From Alistipes sp. (GTDB lineage Bacteria; Bacteroidota; Bacteroidia; Bacteroidales; Rikenellaceae), in NCBI GenBank assembly GCA_020026395.1, contig JAHHQM010000008.1, forward strand, positions 1 through 64,000: DNA of 64,000 nucleotides, given 5' to 3'. Positions within the stretch are counted from its first letter, which is position 1; each line of letters starts with the position of its first letter. The notes under the pieces were generated by a model, which saw nothing but the letters and a program-made list of their open reading frames with translations, was not told the origin of the DNA and made no database searches. Positions 17,718 through 25,168 of the stretch are shown here, one piece after another. Made by a program: the position numbers and the translations under genes.

Positions 17718-18746
17718 TTATTTGATGCCGCGCAGGTGTTTTTCCCAATTCCAGGCCGCTTCGAGCGTCTGCTCCAGAGTGTGTTCGGCCTTCCAACCGA
17801 GGACGGTGTTGGCGCGGGTGGGATCTGCCCAAATGGCGATGATGTCGCCCTCGCGGCGGGGTGCGATCTTGTAGTTGAGCTTCAGGTGATTGACCTCCTG
17901 GAACTTGTTGACCAGCTCCAGCACCGAAACACCGCGTCCCGTACCGATGTTGAATACCTCGAAATTCTCCTCCGACTTACCCTGCGTCATGCGGTTGATG
18001 GCGGCCACGTGAGCTTTGGCCAAATCCACCACGTCGATGTAGTCGCGGATGCACGATCCGTCGGGCGTGGGATAGTCGTCACCGAAGATCGACAGACACT
18101 CGCGGATGCCTGCGGCGGTTTGCGTCACGTAGGGAACGAGGTTCTGGGGAACCCCGCGGGGCAGCTCGCCGATGAGTGCCGAGGGGTGTGCACCGATGGG
18201 GTTGAAGTAGCGCAGGGCGATGGTCTTCATGTCGGTGTAGGCCTTCATCGCGTCGCGCAGAATATCCTCCGAGATCTTCTTGGTGTTGCCGTAGGGCGAA
18301 GTGGCCTCCTGACGGGGCGTCTGCTCGGTTACGGGCTGCTTCTTGGGCTCGCCGTAAACCGTACACGACGATGAGAACACCAGATTCGGACGGTTGAACT
18401 CGTGCATCAGATCGATCAGATTCATGAGCGAAGTGAGGTTGTTGCGGTAGTAGAGCATCGGCTTCTGAACGGACTCGCCCACGGCCTTCGACGCGGCGAA
18501 ATGGATGGCCGAGTTGAACGCATACTTTTCGAACACTTTGCGGAATGCCTCGCGGTCGCAGCAGTCGGCTTCGATCAGCGGAATTTCCGCACCCGTAATC
18601 TGGCGGACATGGTCAACGGCCGAGGGGTCGCTGTTCGAGAAATTGTCCACGACAACAACGTCATAACCGGCCTGAATCAATTCCACGCAGGTGTGCGAAC
18701 CGATGTATCCGGCACCTCCGCAGACTAAAACGCACTCTTTTTTCAT
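17718..18746 (-). CDS. galE: UDP-glucose 4-epimerase
   Basis: 342 aa, extended short-chain dehydrogenase. The NAD-binding GGAGYIGSH is at residues 10-18 and the catalytic Tyr152-x3-Lys156 lies within SPYGNTKK. SSSCTVYG and the C-terminal NTVLGWKAEHTLEQ are typical of GalE. It interconverts UDP-galactose and UDP-glucose for sugar use and surface polysaccharide. It is transcribed alone, divergent from kbl. A TATTTTTG -7 box lies on the minus strand at 18778-18785. Confidence 0.93.
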   Translation of the reverse strand: MKKECVLVCGGAGYIGSHTCVELIQAGYDVVVVDNFSNSDPSAVDHVRQITGAEIPLIEADCCDREAFRKVFEKYAFNSAIHFAASKAVGESVQKPMLYYRNNLTSLMNLIDLMHEFNRPNLVFSSSCTVYGEPKKQPVTEQTPRQEATSPYGNTKKISEDILRDAMKAYTDMKTIALRYFNPIGAHPSALIGELPRGVPQNLVPYVTQTAAGIRECLSIFGDDYPTPDGSCIRDYIDVVDLAKAHVAAINRMTQGKSEENFEVFNIGTGRGVSVLELVNKFQEVNHLKLNYKIAPRREGDIIAIWADPTRANTVLGWKAEHTLEQTLEAAWNWEKHLRGIK

Positions 18747-18777
18747 GATTTGAGGTTTTGTGTGATTTATTTGTAGG

Positions 18778-18785
18778 CAAAAATA
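18778..18785 (-). promoter_or_regulatory. -7 box upstream of galE
   Basis: TATTTTTG on the minus strand, 31 bases before the galE start. No matching -33 box was found. The 270-base galE-kbl gap otherwise holds the kbl promoter and no gene. Confidence 0.4.
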
Positions 18786-18958
18786 AGGATTATTTCCCGA
18801 ATTTTCGTATATTTACCGACAAATGTGACCGCGGATTTTTCAGGTCGGCATCTTCTCGATAATATAGGTATGGGGCGCCCTTTGGTGTGGCGGCTCCAAA
18901 AAACGGGCGGAAAAGCGAAAAAAAACGCAAAAAGATGACAATCAGTCAAAAAATGTTG

Positions 18959-18966
18959 TATCTTTG
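18959..18966 (+). promoter_or_regulatory. -7 box upstream of kbl
   Basis: TATCTTTG on the plus strand, 50 bases before the kbl ATG. The expected -33 box is not obvious. Confidence 0.5.
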
Positions 18967-19016
18967 CTAATGATTTGAAACTTATATAGCCAATACATCT
19001 TAAAATTATCAATATT

Positions 19017-20204
19017 ATGTACGGAAAAATCAAAGAGCATTTGCAGCACGAACTCGAAGAGTTGAAAGCTGCCGGTCTTTACAAGACAGAGCGTGTCATC
19101 GAATCGCCTCAGCGCGCCGAGATTACGGTTAAGGGTGCACCTGTTCTGAACTTCTGCGCCAACAACTACCTGGGTCTGTCGGACAACAAACGTCTGATCG
19201 AGGCCGGTAAGAAGGCTATGGACGAGCGCGGTTTCGGTATGTCGTCGGTACGTTTCATCTGCGGTTGCCAGGATCTGCACAAGCAGTTGGAGAAGGCCAT
19301 CGCCGATTACTTCGGTACGGAGGACACCATCCTCTACGCTGCCTGCTTCGACGCCAACGGAGGTGTATTCGAGCCTTTGTTCACCGATCAGGATGCCATC
19401 ATCTCCGACTCGTTGAACCACGCTTCGATCATCGACGGTGTACGTTTGTGCAAGGCTGTTCGTTACCGTTACGCCAACGCCGACATGGCTGACCTCGAGG
19501 AGAAACTGAAAGAGGCTCAGGCACAGCGTTTCCGTATCATCTGCACCGACGGTGTATTCTCGATGGACGGTAATGCCGCTCCGCTGGACAAGATCTGCGA
19601 GCTGGCTGACAAATACGACGCACTGGTAATGGTTGACGAGTGCCACTCGGCAGGTGTTCTGGGTAAGACCGGACGTGGTATCACCGAGTTGTATAACCTG
19701 CGCGGTAAGGTTGATATCCTGACCGGTACGCTGGGTAAGGCATTTGGTGGAGCAGTAGGTGGTTACACCACGGGTCGTAAGGAGATCATCGACATGCTGC
19801 GTCAGCGTTCGCGTCCCTACCTGTTCTCGAACTCGCTGCCTCCCGTTGTCGTAGGTGCTTCGATCGAGATGTTCAAGATGCTGGGCGAGAGCAACGAAAT
19901 TCACGACCGTCTGGTTGCCAACGTGGAGCACTTCCGCAAGGGCATGATGGCCGCAGGTTTCGACATCAAACCCACTCAGTCGGCTATCTGCGCCGTAATG
20001 CTCTACGACGCCAAGTTGTCGCAGGACTTCGCCGCACGTCTGCAGGACGAGGGTATCTTCGTAACGGGTTTCTACTACCCCGTTGTACCGAAAGGACAGG
20101 CACGTATCCGTGTTCAGGTATCGGCAGGTCACACCACCGAGCAGCTTGACCGTTGTATCGCAGCCTTCGTAAAGGTCGGCAAGGAGTTGAACGTGATTAA
20201 ATAA
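19017..20204 (+). CDS. kbl: 2-amino-3-ketobutyrate CoA ligase (glycine C-acetyltransferase)
   Basis: 395 aa, alpha-oxoamine synthase family, PLP enzyme. It cleaves 2-amino-3-ketobutyrate with CoA to glycine and acetyl-CoA. The PLP lysine is K241 in TGTLGKAFGG, and VDECHSAG at about 206-213 and FCANNYLGL near residue 47 are family blocks. Its partner threonine dehydrogenase is encoded at 49.5-50.5 kb. Codon use is strikingly biased to GGT, CGT and GTT/GTA compared with neighbours, as in highly expressed genes. Serine palmitoyltransferase belongs to the same superfamily, but length and motifs fit KBL better. Confidence 0.9.
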   Translation: MYGKIKEHLQHELEELKAAGLYKTERVIESPQRAEITVKGAPVLNFCANNYLGLSDNKRLIEAGKKAMDERGFGMSSVRFICGCQDLHKQLEKAIADYFGTEDTILYAACFDANGGVFEPLFTDQDAIISDSLNHASIIDGVRLCKAVRYRYANADMADLEEKLKEAQAQRFRIICTDGVFSMDGNAAPLDKICELADKYDALVMVDECHSAGVLGKTGRGITELYNLRGKVDILTGTLGKAFGGAVGGYTTGRKEIIDMLRQRSRPYLFSNSLPPVVVGASIEMFKMLGESNEIHDRLVANVEHFRKGMMAAGFDIKPTQSAICAVMLYDAKLSQDFAARLQDEGIFVTGFYYPVVPKGQARIRVQVSAGHTTEQLDRCIAAFVKVGKELNVIK

Positions 20205-20218
20205 GGAGGCTGGTAGCC

Positions 20219-20689
20219 ATGCCGAAGACCAATTTGGATGCCATTGACCGCAAGATTCTGAAGTACTTGATTCGGAATGCGCGTATGCCTTTTCTGGAGA
20301 TCGCACGCGAGTGTGGTATTTCGGGGGCGGCCATTCATCAACGTATTCGCAAACTTGACGAGGCTGGTGTGATTTTGGGCAGCCGCCTGATTGTCGATCC
20401 CAAGATGATGGGTTTTGACATCTGTGCGCACATCAACATCACGCTGACCAATCCCCAGCTGTTGCACGAAACGGTGGAACATCTGAAGGAGATTCCCGAA
20501 GTCGTCGAATGTCACATCATCACGGGTAAGGGAAACATTCTGGTCAAGTTGTATTGTGTGGACAATGAACATCTGATGCGCACGATTTTCGATCGTATTC
20601 TGCGTATCCCCGGTGTTTCGGCTACGGAAACCAGCATCTCGCTGCTCGAGGCATTCTCCCGTCAGGTGAATGTCGATTTCATCGAGTAG
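20219..20689 (+). CDS. Lrp/AsnC-family transcriptional regulator
   Basis: 156 aa. The N-terminal winged helix-turn-helix (about 5-55, LDAIDRKILKYLIRNARM onward) is followed by an RAM-type ligand domain (about 65-150). The family senses amino acids and controls their metabolism. An AGGAGG Shine-Dalgarno-like sequence at 20204-20209 overlaps the kbl stop and sits 9 bases before the ATG. That is unusual for this genome and suggests coupling to kbl. Regulation of kbl by threonine, glycine or another amino acid is a plausible inference. Confidence 0.88.
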   Translation: MPKTNLDAIDRKILKYLIRNARMPFLEIARECGISGAAIHQRIRKLDEAGVILGSRLIVDPKMMGFDICAHINITLTNPQLLHETVEHLKEIPEVVECHIITGKGNILVKLYCVDNEHLMRTIFDRILRIPGVSATETSISLLEAFSRQVNVDFIE

Positions 20690-20707
20690 ACGATTCCTTC
20701 CAGATAG

Positions 20708-20743
20708 AAAAGGAGCAATCCGATTGCGGATTGCTCCTTTTTT
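20708..20743 (+). terminator. Terminator after the lrp-type gene
   Basis: The arms AAAAGGAGCAATCC and GGATTGCTCCTTTT form a near-perfect hairpin followed by T residues on the plus strand. Confidence 0.9.
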
Positions 20744-20791
20744 GTGGATATTAAGCCTGTAATTTACAATTTAAGACAATTTGACGATAAT

Positions 20792-20825
20792 TTGACGGGT
20801 GGGGTAGAAAAAGATGCTATATTTG
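20792..20825 (+). promoter_or_regulatory. Promoter of the BACON-like lipoprotein gene
   Basis: TATATTTG (20818-20825) is preceded by TTGAC at 20792-20796, and the start codon follows 26 bases downstream. Spacing is slightly longer than the typical 19-21. Confidence 0.5.
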
Positions 20826-20851
20826 CACAAAACCTTAAAAACTCAATTTCT

Positions 20852-21259
20852 ATGAAGCAAATTATTTACAAATTTTTCGGACTGCTTGCGTTTTGCACCC
20901 TGCTTTTTGCGGGCTGTTCCGACGATGAGGACGGAAACGATGCTCCGATGCACCTGTCCCCCAAAACCGTAAATTGTCCCCGTGAGGGTGGCGAATGGGT
21001 CTTTACGGCCGCCATCCCGTTTGATCAGATGGTGAATGTGAGCATCAATCAGGTCCCGAAATTCGGCCACGGCGGAAGCGCGGGCAATTATGAGAACGAA
21101 CCCGTCTATGAGGATGAGGATCTGAGGTTCGAGATCGAGGAGGGAAACCAAAAGATCCGCGTGAAGGTTTTTGAAAACAAAACCGGAGCGAAACGTCTGT
21201 TCCAATTCACGTTCCGCCGCATCGATTACTACGAATATGTTTCGATCAGACAGGAATAA
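20852..21259 (+). CDS. Small BACON-like lipoprotein, probably surface-exposed
   Basis: 135 aa from the ATG at 20852; upstream in-frame ATGs precede the promoter and are rejected. A lipoprotein signal ends LLFAGC with Cys22 acylated, followed by SDDED, an acidic stretch like Bacteroidota lipoprotein export signals for surface display. The remainder resembles one BACON-type beta-sandwich: HLSPKTVNCPREGGEW at the start, then EIEEGNQKIRVKVFENKTG and a final strand ending VSIRQE. BACON domains often bind mucin or glycans, but here the domain stands alone. The exact function is unknown. Confidence 0.65.
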   Translation: MKQIIYKFFGLLAFCTLLFAGCSDDEDGNDAPMHLSPKTVNCPREGGEWVFTAAIPFDQMVNVSINQVPKFGHGGSAGNYENEPVYEDEDLRFEIEEGNQKIRVKVFENKTGAKRLFQFTFRRIDYYEYVSIRQE

Positions 21260-21262
21260 ATA

Positions 21263-21304
21263 AAAAAAGAGCCTTGATCCTAATGGGGTCAAGGCTCTTT
21301 TTGT
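21263..21304. terminator. Bidirectional terminator between lipoprotein gene and kdsC
   Basis: A long stem (AAAAGAGCCTTGATCC against GGGTCAAGGCTCTTTT, one mismatch) with A and T tracts on the two sides, between convergent genes. Confidence 0.9.
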
Positions 21305-21316
21305 GTATAAAGCGGT

Positions 21317-21862
21317 TTAGCGCGAGGCGCACAGCGACGAGGGGGTCACACCCATCGAATCCTTTGCCCAATCGCCCTTGGCACGCAGTACCTGCTCGAT
21401 GATGTCGCGCACGGCACCCTGTCCGCCGTTGAACTCCGACACGTAACGCGAGGCCTCGATGACCTCCATGGCGGCATCGGCCGGACACACGGGAATACCT
21501 ACGGCACGCATGCACTCCAGATCGGGAATGTCGTCACCCATGTAGATGGCGTTTTCGGCGTTGATGCCGTTTTTGGCGAAGTATTCCCGCATGGTGGTGA
21601 TCTTGTCCATGCAGTCGGTGAAGTAGTCGCGGATGCCGAGCATTTCGAGACGGTGCTCGAGGTTGCGGCCGCGACCGCCCGAGATGATGCAGATCTTGTA
21701 ACCGTGCTTTACGGCGTAGGCCAGCGCGTAGCCGTCCTTGGCATTGTAGCGGCGGATGAAATCACCCTCGAGGGTGGGGATGATGCCTCCGTCGGTCATC
21801 ACTCCGTCCACATCGAATACGAACGCTTCGCAGCGTGCTATATCTTCTTTGAAATTTCCCAT
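21317..21862 (-). CDS. kdsC: 3-deoxy-D-manno-octulosonate 8-phosphate phosphatase (HAD family)
   Basis: 181 aa. HAD motif I FDVDGVMTDG (about 16-25), motif II CIISGGRG and motif III YMGDDIPDLECM fit the tetrameric C0-type KdsC family, which makes KDO for lipopolysaccharide. The closely related neuraminate-9-phosphatase activity cannot be excluded. It overlaps the upstream DUF2520 gene by 25 bases, which implies translational coupling in a leftward yihY-DUF2520-kdsC unit. Confidence 0.85.
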   Translation of the reverse strand: MGNFKEDIARCEAFVFDVDGVMTDGGIIPTLEGDFIRRYNAKDGYALAYAVKHGYKICIISGGRGRNLEHRLEMLGIRDYFTDCMDKITTMREYFAKNGINAENAIYMGDDIPDLECMRAVGIPVCPADAAMEVIEASRYVSEFNGGQGAVRDIIEQVLRAKGDWAKDSMGVTPSSLCASR

Positions 21863-22626
21863 ATATTTTGACTTGTTTTGATGTATATCTCTTTGATGTT
21901 CGGATCGTCGATCAGCTCCAGATGACGCTCCATCGACCCCCGATCGCCCCGAACGGCGGGTCCCGTCTGCACCTGTACGGGTGATTCCGCATCGCAGGCT
22001 TTGGCGGCCGTTTCGCGGATGATGGGCTTCAGAAGGTCGAAATCCAACCCTGCCGAACGCATCACCTCTTCGCCGAGGGCGAACATGTGGTTGGCGAAAT
22101 TGTTGGCAAAAACCCCCGCCAAATGAATTTTACGACGGCGTTCGCCCGAGGCGTGGGTCACCGTGCGCGAGATGCGGCGGGCAAAAGCGGTGATACATTG
22201 TTCGACCTCTTCGGTATTGCCCTCCGTGAAGATCGGAATTTCCCGGAAATCGACCCGACGCCCCTTCGTGAAGCTTTGCAAGGGGTAGAATACGGCGCGA
22301 CGCGGATGCTTTTTGAGGGCGTCGATGCTGACGCAGCCTGCCGTGTGTGCCACGATCCGATCCGCGGGGATGTGCAACCCGTCGGCGACCTCTTCAACCG
22401 CACGGTCACTGACCGAAATGAGGTACAGATCTGCCTCGGGGGCATCTTCCGCCGTCGGATACCACGCGGAACGGGCAAGCGAGGCGACCGCGCGACCGCG
22501 CTCCTCGTTGCGCGAAATGATGGCAACGGGCGTAAGACGGTTGGTGGCGAGTGCCGTGGCGAGTGCCTCGGCCAAATTGCCGCTTCCGAGGATGGCGACC
22601 CGTTCTATGTCAGGACATTTTTCCAT
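21838..22626 (-). CDS. Rossmann-fold DUF2520 oxidoreductase-like protein
   Basis: 262 aa. The N-terminal dinucleotide-binding region starts VAILGSGNLAEALATAL (about 10-26) and is followed by an SRNEERG segment that may contact NADP. The C-terminal half is helical, with GVFANNFANHMFALGEE, the usual block of the DUF2520 family related to F420-dependent and ketopantoate reductases. The substrate is unknown. The gene is conserved beside kdsC in Bacteroidales, as I recall from family context. It overlaps kdsC by 25 bases and follows yihY by 9 bases. Confidence 0.8.
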   Translation of the reverse strand: MEKCPDIERVAILGSGNLAEALATALATNRLTPVAIISRNEERGRAVASLARSAWYPTAEDAPEADLYLISVSDRAVEEVADGLHIPADRIVAHTAGCVSIDALKKHPRRAVFYPLQSFTKGRRVDFREIPIFTEGNTEEVEQCITAFARRISRTVTHASGERRRKIHLAGVFANNFANHMFALGEEVMRSAGLDFDLLKPIIRETAAKACDAESPVQVQTGPAVRGDRGSMERHLELIDDPNIKEIYIKTSQNIWEISKKI

Positions 22627-22635
22627 TTTTCGAGT

Positions 22636-23967
22636 TTAGACTAAATCGGTCACATGGATGAATTTGTGCTTGTTCACATACTCTTCGTCCATATGGTTGA
22701 GGATCTGGTCGATCTCCTTCAGATCGTGCGTCGCGGGCAGACGGAACTGACCGCCACACTCCTCCACGGCCTGAATGATGCCGTAGAAGGTCATCTGCGA
22801 AATCTCATAGGCGGGTGTGTAGCTCACTTCGTGCTGCGAGTCGTTGTCCGCCACGGCAATCAGCTGTTTGGCTTCGACGAGCTGGTACAGGACGTCGTTT
22901 ACGATACGCGTGGGGAGTTTCAGCTCGCGGCGGATCTCCTCGGCGGGCAGGGCACCGCCCCGATTGCGGAAATTACGCACCACGACCAGCATCACCGCGA
23001 GGATGATTCTGCGGCGCATGTTGTGGCTGACGAGCAGCGATTCCCGCTCGGCATCGAAACGCGAAATGTTCTGATAGGCAAACGAAAGCTCCGCACCGAA
23101 CAAGAGGATCTGCCACGAGGTCTGCATCCAGACCAGCAACAGCGGCAGGGCGACGAAACTACCGTAGATGGCGTTGTAGGAGGTCATCCACTGCTGTAAG
23201 TAGATGTAACCCCACTGGAACAGGAGGAAGAGCGTACCCGTGAAGACACCCGCACGGAAGGCGCTTCCGAAATTGACTTTCGTACTCGGGATGATGACGT
23301 ACATCAGGGTGAACATGAACCAGACGACGATCAGCGAGATGAGTTTCGAAAGCAGCATGTAGTACCAGCTGTCGTCAAACCCCAGAAGACGCTGTGCGAA
23401 GTTGCCGACGGCGTTTGCCGTGATCCACAGGATGGGGACGATGAACAGGATGGCGATGTAATCGGTGTATTGGCGTGCCACGCTGCGGCGGATTTTCACC
23501 TCCCAGATGGCGTTGAAGGCGCTTTCGATGGACGACAACACGCGGATCACCGCCCACAGCAGGGTGATCAGTGCCACCGTGGCCACCAGTCCTCCGCGGG
23601 TGCGGGCGATGGCTTTCTCGGCGAAATCCAGCAGATATTGGGCGGTTTCGGGGTTGTTGGGGAAGAGGTCGTAGAGGCTTTCGGTGAGGGTGTCGGCCAG
23701 GCCGAATCCCTTGACGATGGCGAAGGCCACGGCCACGATCGGGACAAGCGACATGAGGGTGTAGAAGGTGAGGGCGGCCGAGCGTACCATGGTGCCGTGC
23801 TCCATCACACCGCGTGCCGTGTAGAACACCAACTTGTATTGACGGACAAACCATCGGCTGAAGGGCGAATGGAGGTCGTCCTCGTCGTATTTGAAGATGG
23901 TCTCGGTGAAATAGGTGGGTATCTCCTTGATTTTCATCATATCGTGAATTTTAGCCCCGAGGGTCAA
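22636..23967 (-). CDS. YihY/BrkB-family inner-membrane protein
   Basis: 443 aa with about six membrane helices in the central 280 residues (for example ALTFYTLMSLVPIVAVAFAI and LALLITLLWAVIRV-like segments). The YihY/BrkB core includes NAIWEVKIRRSVARQY. A C-terminal cytoplasmic domain of about 100 residues looks like a winged-helix region (LPAEEIRRELKLPTRIV). The true role of the family is unsettled; the old ribonuclease BN name is not supported. The start at M1 gives a 28-base leader after the TAGCTTTG box at 24002-24009, and M10 or M11 are alternatives. Confidence 0.85.
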   Translation of the reverse strand: MTLGAKIHDMMKIKEIPTYFTETIFKYDEDDLHSPFSRWFVRQYKLVFYTARGVMEHGTMVRSAALTFYTLMSLVPIVAVAFAIVKGFGLADTLTESLYDLFPNNPETAQYLLDFAEKAIARTRGGLVATVALITLLWAVIRVLSSIESAFNAIWEVKIRRSVARQYTDYIAILFIVPILWITANAVGNFAQRLLGFDDSWYYMLLSKLISLIVVWFMFTLMYVIIPSTKVNFGSAFRAGVFTGTLFLLFQWGYIYLQQWMTSYNAIYGSFVALPLLLVWMQTSWQILLFGAELSFAYQNISRFDAERESLLVSHNMRRRIILAVMLVVVRNFRNRGGALPAEEIRRELKLPTRIVNDVLYQLVEAKQLIAVADNDSQHEVSYTPAYEISQMTFYGIIQAVEECGGQFRLPATHDLKEIDQILNHMDEEYVNKHKFIHVTDLV

Positions 23968-24001
23968 ATGTCGTGCCGCGAAAACGGGCGCATTCCGTCT
24001 G

Positions 24002-24009
24002 CAAAGCTA
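24002..24009 (-). promoter_or_regulatory. -7 box upstream of yihY
   Basis: TAGCTTTG on the minus strand, lying in the 43-base gap between the methyltransferase stop and the yihY start. It suggests yihY-DUF2520-kdsC can be transcribed separately from comEC and the methyltransferase. Confidence 0.4.
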
Positions 24010-24010
24010 A

Positions 24011-25168
24011 CTATTTTAGACGGATAACCCAATGTTTGTCTTCGATTTTCGTCATGGCGAGGCGGATTTCGCTGCCCGCGCGGCATCCCGCACGGCGCAT
24101 CACCTCCTCGATGCGGAACGGGAAATCGCGCTTGAAGATCTCCACGCCGCGACCTTTCAGAGCGCGTTTCAACTGCTTGGGGTCGTAGGGCATGATTTCG
24201 TCGATCTCGAATACGCGACCCATGACATCCGCGGGACGCTCCGCCGTAAATCCGAATCCGTTTTCCGACCAGAGATCGGCCTTCCCCTCAAGACTCAGGC
24301 GTGCCAACCTCGCTTTCTGAAGCGCCACATCGGGGATGACGAGCCAGTGATAGGCATCGGCGGAGAATTTCGGGGGACGGGCAGGCGGCAGATGATCGGC
24401 CGGAGCGGAAAAACTGCCGTGACCGATGGCCGTGGCGGTGATTTCGGAGTGCTCCGCGCCATCCAAAAGAATCATCACCTCTTTGCATTCGTCGTTCAGC
24501 GAAACGACTTCGACCCGACATGCGCCGAACAAACGACGCGGTTCGTCGATGTCGAACAGCGGGGAATTTTTGATGCAGATCTTCGGGGCAAGCACTTTCA
24601 AACGGGGCATCAGCGCGATCATGTCGGGCGAACAATCCTCCAATCGGACGAGCTTTTCGCCCCGCTCCGAACGTCGGTCGGGATCGGCATAGATCCAGTC
24701 GAAATGCTCTGTGCTCGAGGCGACATACTCCTCGGCCGCACAATTCACCACCTCGATGTTTTCTGCGCCGAGTCGCTTGAAATTCTCGCGGGCAACTTCG
24801 GCCAGAAGGGGATCGCGTTCCAGGGTCGTGACCTGCCGGAAATGACGGCTCAGATACCACGCATCGACCCCCAATCCGCACGTGAGATCCAGCACACGAT
24901 CGCCCTCCAGCGGTTTGTGGGCGGCACATTGCTCGCTCGACGACTGTTCGAACGCCAACGAGGGGATGATGCACCACGCGGCGGCATAGGAGGGGAGTTT
25001 CGACTGGGCGCGACGCAGGTATTTGACCTGTGTGGCGACAAGACGCGGTTCGGGCAGACGGCGGTCGAGGGCGACGGCCACGGGATCGCGGTCGATGGCC
25101 GAGCGGATGGCCTCCTGCAGATCGGGCATCAGCAAACGGCGGAATTCTTCTTTTGAGATGGTTGTCAT
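24011..25168 (-). CDS. Class I SAM-dependent methyltransferase with THUMP-like domain
   Basis: 385 aa from the ATG at 25168. The open frame extends further upstream but only as a shadow of comEC. A SAM-binding loop VLDLTCGLGVDAWYLSRHF (about residues 98-116) and FDWIYADPDRR (catalytic-like DPD) mark an RNA-type methyltransferase core. The C-terminal region (about 320-385) matches the THUMP-like extension found in Bacteroidota homologues. The RNA target is unknown. Its ATGA start overlaps the comEC stop by 4 bases, so it is translationally coupled to comEC. Confidence 0.82.
   Translation of the reverse strand: MTTISKEEFRRLLMPDLQEAIRSAIDRDPVAVALDRRLPEPRLVATQVKYLRRAQSKLPSYAAAWCIIPSLAFEQSSSEQCAAHKPLEGDRVLDLTCGLGVDAWYLSRHFRQVTTLERDPLLAEVARENFKRLGAENIEVVNCAAEEYVASSTEHFDWIYADPDRRSERGEKLVRLEDCSPDMIALMPRLKVLAPKICIKNSPLFDIDEPRRLFGACRVEVVSLNDECKEVMILLDGAEHSEITATAIGHGSFSAPADHLPPARPPKFSADAYHWLVIPDVALQKARLARLSLEGKADLWSENGFGFTAERPADVMGRVFEIDEIMPYDPKQLKRALKGRGVEIFKRDFPFRIEEVMRRAGCRAGSEIRLAMTKIEDKHWVIRLK

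Noticed and set aside
18767..19033. 88-codon minus-strand frame in the galE-kbl gap
   Set aside because: It overlaps both promoters and the kbl start and has no start context. It reads as AT-rich hydrophobic noise.
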